The notes: generated by a model not told the origin, from the sequence alone. Counted from the first letter of the stretch, positions 1-9,964 are shown. The stretch: DNA of 64,000 nucleotides from Sorangium sp051521495 (GCF_051521495.1 NZ_CP150355.1:3286001-3350000); one strand, 5' to 3'. Translations and numbers: made by a program.

Positions 1-302
1 TCCGCGACGACCTTCTCCCCGGACCAGTCGATCTTCTGGAGGTCGTACCCGAGCGCCTCCAGCAGCGCGTTGCGCGCCGTATCCCCGAGCGGCTGCGCGT
101 ATTTCGGCCCGTAGTGCGTCTCCGGCGTGTCGATCCCTTCCAGCCGGAGCTGGATGCTCCCATCGTTCTGGTTGAACCGCATGCGATGATACCGATACAG
201 CTCCTCGAACGACGACGCGTCGTCCGGAACAAAACGGATGCTGTCGCCGTCGGGCTCCTTGCCCAGGATCAGGAACTGCCCGCGGATGAGCGTGGACGTC
301 AT
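1..302 (-). CDS. Staphylococcal-nuclease-like protein (SNase/TNase fold), 3' end outside the window
   Basis: One hundred residues are visible and the gene runs off the left edge. The ATG at 302 follows a good GGAGGG ribosome site 6 bases upstream. The reading begins MTSTLIRGQF, then shows GDSIRF followed about 35 residues later by RLEGIDTPE, the typical SNase pairing of a calcium-site Asp and the Arg/Glu active-site strand. The nuclease barrel appears to continue past the edge. No signal peptide is visible, so it may act in the cytoplasm. It is the last visible gene of a five-gene minus-strand group (phosphatase, kinase, cysteine hydrolase, VWA), separated from the VWA gene by about 200 bases. 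It could cleave DNA or RNA, or be a binding-only SNase domain. The missing C-terminus leaves this open. Confidence 0.7.
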   Translation of the reverse strand, partial: MTSTLIRGQFLILGKEPDGDSIRFVPDDASSFEELYRYHRMRFNQNDGSIQLRLEGIDTPETHYGPKYAQPLGDTARNALLEALGYDLQKIDWSGEKVVA

Positions 303-505
303 TTTTACCCTCCATGACCGGCGTCGCCGGAGCCGGCCTGAATGTGCATAGAGGGTACCCAGCTCACGGCAGCGAGCTCGGCAACAAGCTCATGACAGAA
401 ATGGGGAAGCTCGGGTGCGCGCGCCACGTCGGGCCGCCGCGCGGCGGGAGGCGCCCGGCGGTCCGGGGCCGCCCCAGGCCGCGCGGCGAACCCGGGGCGC
501 GGCCT

Positions 506-1327
506 TCACCCTCCGAAGCCGCCGGCGGCCGTCTTCGAGAACGACGCGCCGCCCTGGCTGGCGCGCACCGCCGACTGCGAGAACAGCGCGAACGCCTTGC
601 GGATGTCCGCGGCGTCGCTCTTCGGCGTCAGGATCCAGCGGTCCTCGATCCCCATGTCCCGGAAGACGGCGCGGAAGTCGGTGTTGCCGTCGTCGATGCC
701 GATCGCCGCCACGATGTGGGCCTCGGCCCGCCGCATGTCCCGGACGAGGGCGCACACGTCCCTGGCCTTGGCCCACGTCGAGCCCGCGTCGGCGCCGTCC
801 GAGATGATCAGCGTGACGGTGCGCGCCGGGACGCCGCTCAGCGCGAACTCCTGCGCCTTCGCGATCACCGTCCCGAGCAATACCACCGTCTGATCGTACA
901 GGGGCGTGCCGAGCTGGGGGTCGTAGTTCTTCGTGTCCATCTTTATGGCCTGGGCGATCGGGCAGTACGGGTACAGCACCGTCCCGTTCAGGTAACGGTT
1001 GTGCGCCAGGATGGAGTCGCGCTGCCTGGAGTCGCAGAGGGCGCCCACCACCAGGTTGTGCCCGTCCCGCACCGACCGGGCGTTGCCGGCGAATTTGATG
1101 GATCCCGAGTCGTCGGGCATCACCGTGACCAGCACCACCTCCGACGACGCGACGTCATCCACCTGCACGCCGAAGCCGGCCTGAATCTGCGCGCCCAGGT
1201 CGGTGATGTGCAGCGCCTGCATCGCCTCGGGCGAGAGCGCACCCTCGTCCCTCGCTGCCTCGAAGAGCTGCTCGATGTCGAGCGAGCCATCGTTCTTCCT
1301 GCTTTCGTCCTCTTGGTTCTTGCTCAT
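506..1327 (-). CDS. TerY-like VWA-domain protein
   Basis: This 273-residue protein has a von Willebrand A fold. The MIDAS metal-site motif DDSGS is at about residue 65, a Thr-containing loop GTPLYD follows, and the third-loop Asp is in LIISDGAD. It matches TerY-type VWA proteins, which in TerY-P modules work with a PP2C phosphatase and a kinase, both of which lie upstream here. The start MSKNQ at 1327 was chosen because GGAGGA sits 4 bases upstream. An ATG at 1345 (MTVEDP) overlaps the previous stop and has no such site. The C-terminus is Gly/Ala/Ser rich. The gene begins 14 bases after the cysteine hydrolase gene, so the two are almost certainly co-transcribed. VWA proteins usually act as metal-dependent assembly scaffolds; the partner is inferred from context. 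Confidence 0.8.
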   Translation of the reverse strand: MSKNQEDESRKNDGSLDIEQLFEAARDEGALSPEAMQALHITDLGAQIQAGFGVQVDDVASSEVVLVTVMPDDSGSIKFAGNARSVRDGHNLVVGALCDSRQRDSILAHNRYLNGTVLYPYCPIAQAIKMDTKNYDPQLGTPLYDQTVVLLGTVIAKAQEFALSGVPARTVTLIISDGADAGSTWAKARDVCALVRDMRRAEAHIVAAIGIDDGNTDFRAVFRDMGIEDRWILTPKSDAADIRKAFALFSQSAVRASQGGASFSKTAAGGFGG

Positions 1328-1341
1328 CGGATCCTCCACGG

Positions 1342-2388
<1,047 letters not shown>

Positions 2389-2449
2389 GGTCTCTCTCTC
2401 CTCTCGATTCGATCGGCCCGCGACCGCGGGCCGTCAGCTCAGCGTGGAC

Positions 2450-4390
2450 TCACGAGATGCGAAGCTTGGTGATCGCCTGCGCGTCGACGACGAACAGGCC
2501 CTCTCGCCCGACGAGCAGCCGGGAAGCCTGGGTGACGAACGGCTCGGTGCCGGGGAACTGCCGCGTCTCGACGAGCGCGCCCCCGCGGACCTCGACGCGG
2601 ACGACGCCGCTGTCGGTCGCCGAGAGCAGGAAGCCGGAGGCCGCGCACTTGCCGGTGAGCGCGCCGAGCCAGGAGCCGTCCTCTCCCTCGCCGTCGGCGA
2701 CGGCCTCGACCGCGCCGTCCTCGCGCACGACGACGCAGCGGTGCACGGTCCGGCCGGCCTGCTCCGCGGCGAGGAACAGCCACGCGCGGCCGCCGCCGGC
2801 GCGGGCGCGCCCGGGGTGGGGCGGCGAGCTCGGGCCGGCGTCGAACACGCACGTCGCCGCGGTGAGCTTGCCGCCGGGGAACGGCAGCTTGACCGTGTCC
2901 TTGAGGCCGGGCCGCTCGGCGTCGAAGACGAACGCGATCGAGACGTTCCCGGCGCGGTAGAAGCCGAGCCCGAAGCAGGGGCCCACCCAGAACAGCGTTT
3001 GCCCGGCGAGGACGTCGCCCATCGGAACGGCGCCCGCCTCGCCCGAGAGCGCGGCCGCGCCCGGCTTCCCGCTACGCACGAGCTGCCCGCCGCGCGTCCA
3101 GTAGCGGGCGCGCTCGTTGACGTCGAAGATGGGCCTCGTCCCGACGCAGTCCACCTGGATCCGCTCGGGCGCGGCGCCCGGCGAGAGCACCACGAGATCG
3201 CCGCCCCGGCCGATCAGCGTGGCCTTCCCGTGCACCGCGAAGCGCATCGCGGGGTGCGGCGCGCCCGACATCACGACGGACCGGTCCTCCCGCAGGAAGC
3301 GGCCGTTTTCATTCACCAGATAACAGAGCCCGCCCGGGCCGAGGGACGCGGCGAGGATCACCCCGCGCGTGCTCAGGATCCGCGTCGCCAGCACCTCGCC
3401 GTGGACGACCGTCGACTCCTTCACGGCGGCCGGCGCGGCGCCCGCGCAGGCCGGGCAGGCGGGGCGCGCGTGCTCGACGCCGCACGAGGGGCACGTCGTC
3501 CAGGCGAGCGCGTCGATCAGCCGGCGCGGGAACGCGCCGCGCCGGTCCTCGACGAAGGTGCGGTAGAGCGCGTCGAGGAGATCGTCCGGTAGGACGCGGT
3601 ACGGGATGGCCGGCTTCGGATACCGCACCTCACGGTCGAACACGGTGATGCGGCGGAGCGGCCTCGCGCTCTCGGGCACCCGCGCCGACGCGGACCGCGG
3701 CCGGAAGACGCCGCCATAAGGCCCCACGCAGAGCAGGCTCTGCATGACCATCACGGCGAACGCGTACCAGTCGGAGTCCTGCGAATACGGCCTCGACAGG
3801 AGCGGCCGGGGGAGGGAAGGGTCGCAGAGCAGCGGATCGACGAAGCGCTCGGTGAACACCTGGCAGAGGTACGGGCCGAACTGGAAGCTGTCGGCGTCGA
3901 TGACGAACACCTCGCCTCCGGCGACGAGCACGTTGAGATCGTTGAAGTCGCCGATCACGACGCCCCGGTCGTGGATCGCCGCGACCGCGCGGTGGAGCCG
4001 CGCGAGCACCGCGGAGACGGCGGCCGCCGAGAGCCCGCCGTGGCGCATCGACGGCTCGCCGTAGCGCAGGAGCGGCTCCGCGCCGCGCACGAGGCGCATG
4101 GCGTAGCCCACGATGCGCTTCCTGGCCTTGTCGGTCGCGAGCTCGCGGGGCGCGATCACCTGATCGGGAAGCGCAGGCGGGAACGCGCGCAGCTTGTCCT
4201 GGTGGCGCTCGATGCGGGCCTCGGCGGCGCGCTGCTCGGCGTCCTGCCCTGCGTAATCCGGGTGATCGGGCGTCTTCCAGACCTTGAGCGCGCGGCCGTC
4301 GCCGAGGTCGAACACGTCGGCCTCCCCGCCCTTGCCGATCGAGGCCCGAGGGTCGAGCCGCACCCGCTTTGAACCAAGATAGACGTCCAC
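2450..4390 (-). CDS. Divergent protein kinase with zinc ribbon and C-terminal beta-rich region (TerY-P kinase)
   Basis: The N-terminal half is a kinase-like fold. It has a Gly-rich loop (SIGKGGEADVF), the ATP-binding Lys in ALKVWK, a catalytic loop GDFNDLN in place of HRDxxxxN, and IDADSFQF in place of DFG. This pattern is typical of the kinase in TerY phosphatase-kinase triads. Near the middle is a four-Cys zinc ribbon (CPSCG ... CPAC). The remaining 300 residues are beta-rich and resemble a propeller. A TTG at 4420 opens the frame, but the GTG at 4390 has a perfect AGGAGG 5 bases upstream and is preferred, giving 646 residues. It presumably phosphorylates a protein opposed by the PP2C encoded just upstream; the target is unknown. 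About 130 bases separate the two genes, including a 10-bp tandem repeat. Confidence 0.75.
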   Translation of the reverse strand: MDVYLGSKRVRLDPRASIGKGGEADVFDLGDGRALKVWKTPDHPDYAGQDAEQRAAEARIERHQDKLRAFPPALPDQVIAPRELATDKARKRIVGYAMRLVRGAEPLLRYGEPSMRHGGLSAAAVSAVLARLHRAVAAIHDRGVVIGDFNDLNVLVAGGEVFVIDADSFQFGPYLCQVFTERFVDPLLCDPSLPRPLLSRPYSQDSDWYAFAVMVMQSLLCVGPYGGVFRPRSASARVPESARPLRRITVFDREVRYPKPAIPYRVLPDDLLDALYRTFVEDRRGAFPRRLIDALAWTTCPSCGVEHARPACPACAGAAPAAVKESTVVHGEVLATRILSTRGVILAASLGPGGLCYLVNENGRFLREDRSVVMSGAPHPAMRFAVHGKATLIGRGGDLVVLSPGAAPERIQVDCVGTRPIFDVNERARYWTRGGQLVRSGKPGAAALSGEAGAVPMGDVLAGQTLFWVGPCFGLGFYRAGNVSIAFVFDAERPGLKDTVKLPFPGGKLTAATCVFDAGPSSPPHPGRARAGGGRAWLFLAAEQAGRTVHRCVVVREDGAVEAVADGEGEDGSWLGALTGKCAASGFLLSATDSGVVRVEVRGGALVETRQFPGTEPFVTQASRLLVGREGLFVVDAQAITKLRIS

Positions 4391-4424
4391 CTTCGCCTCC
4401 TCCGGATGCAATGAGCGCAACCGT

Positions 4425-4467
4425 GCGTTGTCGAGCGTTGTCGAGCGTTGTCGAGCGTTGTCGAGCG
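4425..4467. repeat. 10-bp tandem repeat between phosphatase and kinase genes
   Basis: The unit TCGAGCGTTG is present three times exactly, with partial copies on both sides (about 4.3 copies). It lies about 35 bases upstream of the preferred GTG start of the kinase gene, in its leader. It could be neutral slippage or could tune translation or protein binding. The unit has no hairpin of its own. Confidence 0.8.
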
Positions 4468-4522
4468 CAAACGTCCTGTCGTTTCCCTCCGCGACGCCTG
4501 CGATCCCGCGCAGGGCCGCGCC

Positions 4523-5383
4523 TCAATCGCGGGCGCGCTGCGCCCTCCGCACGACGATGACCGTCGTGTCGTCGCGGAGCAGCCCGGCCTCGCGCTCCAT
4601 CCGCTCTTCCTTCCACACGGGCCGCGCCACCGATCGGTTGATGAGCGCGAGCCGCCGCCTCACCGCGTCGGGGTTCCGGAAATACCGGTCGTCCTCCCAG
4701 AGGCTCGACAGGGGGCCGACCTCGCCGCCGCCCGGGATCTGCCGGGACGACGACTCCAGCAGATCGATCGCGCCGTCGGTGCCGAGCAGGGCAGTCCGGA
4801 GCGCGCTCGACGGGAAGGCGCGGTGCACGGTGAAGCGCGGCGCCTCGCCGCCGGGCGGCCGATCGAGCAGGCCATACGCGAGGTACGGGGGCTCGTCCCT
4901 CGGGAAGGGGCCGAGCCGCAGGAGCTCGTCGCCGAGCGCGATGAGGCCGTCGCCGAGGGAGAACGCGCACGCCCTGTCGCCGGAGATCGCGAGGCCGACC
5001 ACGGTGAAGAGGAAGAAGGTGGACACGACCTCGGCCAGATTCCCGCCCATGCCGATGGCCGCCGCCCGGAGCGGCGCGAGCGCCCCGCGCCGCACGTCTT
5101 CCCACGTCTCCGGCGACTCGATGTCTCCGCCGCGCCGGAGCGCGCCGAGCACCTGCTCGGTCACGAGCCGCGCCCCGAGCGCCGCGCCCACCTCGCTGCG
5201 CGCGCCGCTGCCGCAGCCGTCGCAGACCACCGCGGCGAGAGCGCCGCCCTCGGCCCGGAACGCATAGGCGTCCTGGTTGGGCCGCCCCGCGGCGAGGTGA
5301 TCGGTCCCGGTCACCGTGCCTCCGGCGACCTCGAAGGCCGAGCCCCCTCCCATGTCCGCCAAGAAAGCGACGTCGCGAAGCAT
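4523..5383 (-). CDS. PP2C-type protein phosphatase (TerY-P phosphatase)
   Basis: A PPM-family Ser/Thr phosphatase of 286 residues from the ATG at 5383, which has GAGGGG 6 bases upstream. ATG 5389 and more distal starts are possible but lack a spaced ribosome site. Metal-binding motifs are intact: NQDAYAF, VVCDGCGSG, LLGTDGAIDLL, and a C-terminal DDTTVIVV. It should therefore be an active Mn/Mg-dependent phosphatase. It is the first gene of the operon and is followed by the kinase and the VWA protein, the three parts of a TerY-P triad as described in comparative genomics of Ter stress systems. A promoter with two NrtR-like operator sites lies about 160-200 bases upstream, leaving a long leader. 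Confidence 0.85.
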   Translation of the reverse strand: MLRDVAFLADMGGGSAFEVAGGTVTGTDHLAAGRPNQDAYAFRAEGGALAAVVCDGCGSGARSEVGAALGARLVTEQVLGALRRGGDIESPETWEDVRRGALAPLRAAAIGMGGNLAEVVSTFFLFTVVGLAISGDRACAFSLGDGLIALGDELLRLGPFPRDEPPYLAYGLLDRPPGGEAPRFTVHRAFPSSALRTALLGTDGAIDLLESSSRQIPGGGEVGPLSSLWEDDRYFRNPDAVRRRLALINRSVARPVWKEERMEREAGLLRDDTTVIVVRRAQRARD

Positions 5384-5540
5384 GGACATCCCCTCTGCGC
5401 CCAGCGAGGGCGCGCTGCGGCCGGAACCGGGCAGATGGAGGCCGGGGCGCGCGGTCCTCCCGGCGCCGGAGCGCTCCACCGCCGGCTCGGCGGTCAACGC
5501 CGGCCGTCAGCGCCCGCGCGAGGCGAGCACCCGGCCGTTC

Positions 5541-5586
5541 GTGTATCTCACACACCAAGCTTAGTGTTGGTTGTACACATTGTCAA
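5541..5586 (-). promoter_or_regulatory. Promoter with tandem NrtR-like operators for the TerY-P operon
   Basis: Reading the minus strand, TTGACA (5586-5581) is followed after 17 bases by TAAGCT (5563-5558), a plausible -35/-10 pair. Two 15-bp imperfect palindromes of the form GTGT-N7-ACAC lie at 5564-5578 and 5541-5555, with centres 23 bp apart. The first fills the promoter spacer and the second covers the expected transcription start. The same layout, with the same 2-bp gap from TTGACA and the same 23-bp spacing, occurs upstream of the NrtR-type gene at 11.7 kb. The first site matches the proximal site there at 12 of 15 positions. Repression by the NrtR-type protein is inferred. Confidence 0.7.
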
Positions 5587-5741
5587 CCGGCGCCGACCGG
5601 CCGGCTGCCTTCCTCGGGTGGAGCGCGCTCTGCGACGGACGCGCGAGCCCGCGGGCGCCGCGCCAGGCGGGCCGCGGCGATCTCGCCGGCAGGGGCGCGG
5701 TCCGCCCCGGCGCATGGGGCGAGGCGGGGTCGGACGCCCGC

Positions 5742-5774
5742 GGGCCGCCGGGCCGCCGGGCCGCCGGGCCGCGG
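5742..5774. repeat. Short GC-rich 9-bp tandem repeat
   Basis: About 3.5 copies of GGGCCGCCG in the otherwise empty 5587-5778 stretch, just before a gene remnant. This is most likely replication slippage in GC-rich DNA. The rest of the 5590-5778 interval shows nothing else. Confidence 0.7.
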
Positions 5775-5778
5775 CTAG

Positions 5779-6164
5779 TTCCGTGCGTCAGATTTCACCA
5801 TCCTCGATGCGCAGCTCACCGACCGGCGGCTGCTTTTCACCGTCGATCCCCGGCAGCTCTGGATGAGCTGGTGCGAGCTTCAGACGTCGCACCCCATGTC
5901 GCCCGCGCGGACTCCTACATGGGCATGCCCAACGAGGTGGCGAGCTTGGGGCCCGAGGGGGAGTGCATGCTGGGCGACAAGTCCTCCGACCGTGGATTCA
6001 TCGAGCTGTGTCGATACCGCATTTGCGATTGCGATGCGTCCGGGCGCACCGTCGATCTGAAGAATGGGTTCAGCTTCGATGTCGCCGTCGACGAGCAGGA
6101 GGCGAACGGCAGCATCATGTTCGGGGGCAAACTCTACGACGTCCGACTGACGCGCGACCCCTGA
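5779..6164 (+). pseudogene. Remnant of an unidentified secreted-type protein, frameshifted
   Basis: Two frames each carry protein-like sequence but do not join. Frame 1, right after a stop at 5776, reads DFTILDAQLTDRRLLFTVD and then LWMSWCELQTSHP. Near 5905-5910 the sense moves to another frame reading SYMGMPNEVASLG ... CMLGDKSSDRGFIELCRYRICDCD, ending at 6164. Several cysteines suggest a secreted or periplasmic protein. There is no start codon or ribosome site for the first part, so the N-terminus is also lost. The family is not recognised. A sequencing error could make the same pattern, but the missing N-terminus argues for real decay. Confidence 0.45.
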
Positions 6165-6258
6165 CGGCGGGCTTGCTGGCACCTCGAGCCGCGCCGTCGC
6201 CCTCGGGTTGGCGCGATCGGACTGGTCGTGACGGCTCGATCTCGGTAGGTTCTTCGCG

Positions 6259-7248
6259 ATGAACGGTGACGTCGTCCGCCTCTCGTCGGCGGTGCGCGCT
6301 CGGCTCGCGCGCCTCGGCGCGAACGTGCCCCATGCGACCGCCGCCGCGCGGGCGCCGTCCAGCGGCGAGCTGAGCACCGCGCAGTTTTTCACCTTCTGGG
6401 AAGCGCTCGGCGCGTCGTCGCCGTACGACGTCGGGCTTCGTCTGGCGATGGAGACGCAGGTGCACGAGTACGACATCTCGTCGCTCGCGGCGCTGCACTC
6501 TCCCGACCTCGGCACCGCCTTAACCAAGCTCGCCCGCTACAAGCGGCTTTGCGGGCCGAAGGACATGGCCATCGAGACGACGGGGAAAGAGGTGGCGATC
6601 CATACGACCTACCTGCACGCGCCAGGCCCCATGCCTCCGCGTCTGGTCGACGCATCGCTCGCCTCGCTCCTCGTGCTCTTGCAGCGAGGCAGCGGGCTCG
6701 CGCTCGCGCCGAAGCGCGTCGAGCTCTCTCGCGCGCGCAGCGACGAGCCGATGCTGCTGCGTTTCTTCGGCTGTCCGCTGCGGTTCCGCGCGAAGCGCGA
6801 CGCGCTCGTCCTCGAGGAGCGCCTCCTGACGACGCCGTTCATCACGCACAACGCCGACCTGTTGCAGGTGCTCGTCCCCAGCCTCGACCAGAAGCTCGCG
6901 CCTCTCGAGCATGGTTCGTTCGTCGAGCAGGTCCGCGCGGTGGTCGCTCGCCGCATGGCTGGCGAGCGGCCGAGCATCGCGAAGGTGGCGCGCGAGCTGT
7001 CGCTCAGCACGCGCACGTTACAGCGGCGCCTGGGCGAGCTGGGGGTCAGCTATCAGCGCGTGCTCGACGAGGTCCGGCACCACGCCGCGCTGCGCCTCCT
7101 GCGCACCGACGACGTCGACGTCAACGAGATCGCCTTCCTGCTCGGCTTCGACGAGGTCAACTCCTTCACGCGGGCGTTCCGAGCCTGGGAGGGGACGACC
7201 CCGAACCGCTGGCGCGATTCGATTCATTTGTGGCGCGATCGGATTTGA
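6259..7248 (+). CDS. AraC-family transcriptional regulator
   Basis: A 329-residue regulator. The N-terminal 220 residues resemble the 'arabinose-binding 2' sensor domain of OruR/ArgR-like AraC proteins. The C-terminal 90 residues hold two helix-turn-helix motifs: SIAKVARELSLSTRTLQRRL, then VNEIAFLLGFDEVNSFTRAF with the family's usual ending EGTTPNRWR. It lies 31 bases upstream of a short-chain dehydrogenase on the same strand, its likely target, although the two could be one transcript. The ribosome site is weak (GTAGG, about 11 bases upstream). Confidence 0.88.
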   Translation: MNGDVVRLSSAVRARLARLGANVPHATAAARAPSSGELSTAQFFTFWEALGASSPYDVGLRLAMETQVHEYDISSLAALHSPDLGTALTKLARYKRLCGPKDMAIETTGKEVAIHTTYLHAPGPMPPRLVDASLASLLVLLQRGSGLALAPKRVELSRARSDEPMLLRFFGCPLRFRAKRDALVLEERLLTTPFITHNADLLQVLVPSLDQKLAPLEHGSFVEQVRAVVARRMAGERPSIAKVARELSLSTRTLQRRLGELGVSYQRVLDEVRHHAALRLLRTDDVDVNEIAFLLGFDEVNSFTRAFRAWEGTTPNRWRDSIHLWRDRI

Positions 7249-7279
7249 TCGCTGGCGCCTTGCGCACGATGTTTCGTGC

Positions 7280-8182
7280 ATGACGGAGAACAACTCGCAA
7301 GTATGGTTCATCACCGGAAGCTCGCGGGGGCTCGGCCGCGCCCTCGCCCTCGCCGTGCTCGCCGCCGGGCACCGCGTCGTCGCCTCGGCGCGCAAGCCCG
7401 CCGATCTCGATGACCTCGTGAAACAGCACGGCGACCGCGTGAAGACAGTGGCGCTCGACGTCACGCAGCCCGAGCACGCCGTGAGCGCGGTCAAGGAAGC
7501 GGTCGACGCCTTCGGTCGTATCGACGTGCTCGTCAATAATGCGGGCTACGCGAACGTCGACTCGGCTGAAGATATCCCGCTCGACGATTTTCGCGCGCAG
7601 ATCGATACCAATTTCTATGGCGTCGTACATGTCACGCGCGCGGTGCTGCCCGTGATGCGCGAGCAGCGCAGCGGGCGTATCCTGCAGATCAGCTCCATCG
7701 GCGGACGGCGTGGCGGCACGCCGGGTCTGAGCGCGTACCAGGCGGCGAAGTTCGCCGTCGCGGGCTTCAGCGAGGTCGTCCTCAATGAGGTCGCGCCGCT
7801 CGGCATCCAGGTCACCATCGTCGAGCCGGGCGGCTTTGGCACCGACTGGGCTGGCAGCTCGATGACGATCTACCCGTCGCAGCTCGACTACGAAGCCACC
7901 GTGGGCGCGACCAACAAGCGGCTCCGGGGCAACCCCGGCGCGGCGCGCGGCGTGCCCGAGAAGGCCGCGAAGGCGCTGCTCGAGCTTGCGTCGATGGACA
8001 GGCAGCCGCGGCGCCTGTTGCTGGGGAGCGACGCGTACGTGCTCGCCAAGCTGACGCTGCAAGAGCTCGGTGCCAGCGATGATGCCCACCGGGCCCTCAG
8101 CGCGAGCACCGACGCCGACGGCATACCCGACTTCGCCGACACCGACGTGGGGCGAGCGATGCTGAAGCTGCACCACAACTGA
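7280..8182 (+). CDS. Short-chain dehydrogenase/reductase
   Basis: A classical SDR of 300 residues. The cofactor loop is TGSSRGLG near the N-terminus, followed by NNAG and the catalytic set S (ISSIGG) and YQAAK. The hydride donor is probably NADPH, since a Ser-Ala-Arg-Lys follows the second strand. It resembles the SDRs often paired with AraC regulators in high-GC bacteria; the substrate cannot be read from sequence. The ATG at 7280 (MTENNSQ) starts the Rossmann fold at the usual distance. It follows the AraC gene directly and is followed by the stump of a second SDR gene, so this unit may once have been larger. Confidence 0.9.
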   Translation: MTENNSQVWFITGSSRGLGRALALAVLAAGHRVVASARKPADLDDLVKQHGDRVKTVALDVTQPEHAVSAVKEAVDAFGRIDVLVNNAGYANVDSAEDIPLDDFRAQIDTNFYGVVHVTRAVLPVMREQRSGRILQISSIGGRRGGTPGLSAYQAAKFAVAGFSEVVLNEVAPLGIQVTIVEPGGFGTDWAGSSMTIYPSQLDYEATVGATNKRLRGNPGAARGVPEKAAKALLELASMDRQPRRLLLGSDAYVLAKLTLQELGASDDAHRALSASTDADGIPDFADTDVGRAMLKLHHN

Positions 8183-8205
8183 CGAGAGCGCACAGCGAGG
8201 ACACC

Positions 8206-8328
8206 ATGGAACTTCATCTGAAAGACAAGCGCGCGCTCGTCACCGGATCGAGCTCGGGCATCGGCGCGGAGACGGCGCGGCTCATGGCGCGCGAGGGCGT
8301 CACGGTCGTCGTGCACGGCCGCACATGC
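8206..8328 (+). pseudogene. N-terminal stump of a second short-chain dehydrogenase
   Basis: A normal start with GAGGACACC before ATG is followed by 40 residues of SDR sequence: MELHLKDKRALVTGSSSGIG, then ETARLMAREGVTVVVHGRT. The similarity then stops abruptly near 8328. The rest of the frame is low-complexity and runs antisense into the LysR gene. The break marks a deletion that removed about 200 codons. It lies 23 bases after the intact SDR. Confidence 0.7.
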
Positions 8329-8413
8329 AGGGGGTCTGCTCCGTGCTCACCCCCGGATGTCGTGAGGGGCTCTATCGAAGGACCGCGTTCCCTCCACGGC
8401 CTGCGGGGCGAGG

Positions 8414-9400
8414 CTATCCGGAGGCGCGCCGGGCGCCGCCGGGCGATCTCGAGCGCGGGCGCAGGCCGCTCTTCGCCGCCCGCTTCGGCTTCGGCGCGTC
8501 CGCCCGCGGGAGGAGATTCTCCGCTCCCCACGCCATCACCGCGTCGATGAAGGCGCGGAGCTGCGGCGGCATGAACTCCCGCTCCGCGTAGACCACCGCG
8601 ATATGCGAGTCCGCCTGGATCGCGCCTGGCAGCACGTGCAGGAGGGCGCCGCTCTCGAGGTGAGGGCGCACGATCTGCTGCGGCAAGAGCGCGATGCCGA
8701 GGCCCTGGAGCGCGGCGTCGCAGAGCAGGAGGAGGTCGTTCGTGAAGAGCGCGCCCTCGACCTGGAACTTACCGCCGGAGGACGGCCAGTGCGTCTGCGG
8801 CAGCTCCCCCCGGGCGAAGCCCATCATGCAGCGGTGGCTCCGCAGATCACGGCGCGTGCGCGGCGTGCCGCGGGCCTCGAGGTACGCGGGCGAGGCGACC
8901 GCGAGGAGCGGCATGCGCGCCAGCGTCCGGGCGACGAGGCCGGGCTCGAGCGCGCTGCTCGCGCGGAGCGCGACGTCGTAGCCGCCGCGCTGGAGGTCGA
9001 CGTGCTGAGTCGTGCTGTGGACGTGGAGGCGGACCTCGGGGTAGCGCCGCCCAAAATCGCAGATCATCGCGTTGAAGCTCGTGTCCAGCATCGGCGGCAC
9101 CGAGACGCGCAGTTCGCCGCGCACGGCGCCGTCGGCCTTACGCACGCTCGCCTCGGCGTGGTGGACGGCGTCGAGCACGATGCGGGCGTGGCGGTAGAGC
9201 GCCTCGCCCGCGTCGGTGAGGGCGAGGCTGCGCGTCGTCCGGCGGAGCAAGCGCACGCCGAGCCGCTCCTCCAGCCGCGCGAGGCGGCGGCTGATGGTGG
9301 CGCGAGGGACGCCGAGCTCGGCGGCGGCGCGGGACAGGGATCGGGCCTCCACGGTCTTCGAGAAGGCGAGGAGCTCGGAGGTCTCGAGGGGTTCGTCCAT
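8414..9400 (-). CDS. LysR-family transcriptional regulator
   Basis: 328 residues from ATG 9400 (MDEPLETSELLAF); a TTG three codons earlier is less likely. The winged helix-turn-helix is at residues 5-65 (SLSRAAAELGVPRATISRRLARLEE) and the substrate-binding domain covers roughly 90-295. The last 35 residues are basic (KPKRAAKSGLRPRSRS) and unusual for the family. The gene is divergent from a DoxX-family gene with a 77-base gap, the classic LysR arrangement, so it probably controls the DoxX and RutE-like genes. Confidence 0.9.
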   Translation of the reverse strand: MDEPLETSELLAFSKTVEARSLSRAAAELGVPRATISRRLARLEERLGVRLLRRTTRSLALTDAGEALYRHARIVLDAVHHAEASVRKADGAVRGELRVSVPPMLDTSFNAMICDFGRRYPEVRLHVHSTTQHVDLQRGGYDVALRASSALEPGLVARTLARMPLLAVASPAYLEARGTPRTRRDLRSHRCMMGFARGELPQTHWPSSGGKFQVEGALFTNDLLLLCDAALQGLGIALLPQQIVRPHLESGALLHVLPGAIQADSHIAVVYAEREFMPPQLRAFIDAVMAWGAENLLPRADAPKPKRAAKSGLRPRSRSPGGARRASG

Positions 9401-9477
9401 TTGGATCAAATTCTGGCAGGTGCTTCCAACTGTTGATGCATTGTTACAGGCGTGTCCAGGCCTCAGAATGCCCGCTC

Positions 9478-9906
9478 ATGAACGACAAGGCACGCACCAT
9501 CGGCTACTGGATCGCGACGAGCCTCCTCGGCTTCGCCTTCGCCGCAGGCGGGCTCGCCGATCTCTCTGGCTCCCCCCAGGTCCTCGAGGGCATGGCGCAC
9601 CTCGGCTACCCGGCCTACTTCGCCACCATCCTCGGCGTATGGAAGGTGCTCGGCGCCGTCGCCCTCTTCGCCCCGCGCTTCCCGCGACTCAAGGAGTGGG
9701 CGTACGCCGGCATCTTCTTCGATCTCACCGGCGCCGCCGCCTCCCACGCCGCCGCGGGCGACGGCGCCGGCAAGGTGATCACGCCCCTCTTCCTCGTCGC
9801 CATCGCCGCCGCCTCCTGGGCGCTGCGCCCCGAGGGCCGCAGGCTCGCGAGCGCCCCGAAGCCCGAGACCGAGGCCCGCGTGGGCGAGCACGCGCTCGCG
9901 ACCTGA
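9478..9906 (+). CDS. DoxX-family membrane protein
   Basis: A 142-residue protein with four predicted membrane helices (about 10-30, 48-68, 75-95, 100-120). It has the DoxX-like pattern in which the first helix ends GGLADL and a loop MAHLGYPAYFATILG leads to the second. Such proteins often sit beside LysR-controlled oxidoreductases; their chemistry is poorly defined. ATG 9478 (MNDKART) is preferred over ATGs 45 bases upstream because it gives a normal N-terminus. The gene precedes the RutE-like gene on the same strand with a 58-base gap. Confidence 0.8.
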   Translation: MNDKARTIGYWIATSLLGFAFAAGGLADLSGSPQVLEGMAHLGYPAYFATILGVWKVLGAVALFAPRFPRLKEWAYAGIFFDLTGAAASHAAAGDGAGKVITPLFLVAIAAASWALRPEGRRLASAPKPETEARVGEHALAT

Positions 9907-9964
9907 GGCGCGATCTCCCGGAACGACCCGCCCCTCCTCACCCACGTACCATCGAGCAAGCATC

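Noticed and set aside
5571..5862. Coding start MYTLSTG and downstream frame before the remnant at 5779
   Set aside because: It would begin inside the operator and promoter region, has no ribosome site and low-complexity sequence. Only the later parts look protein-like.
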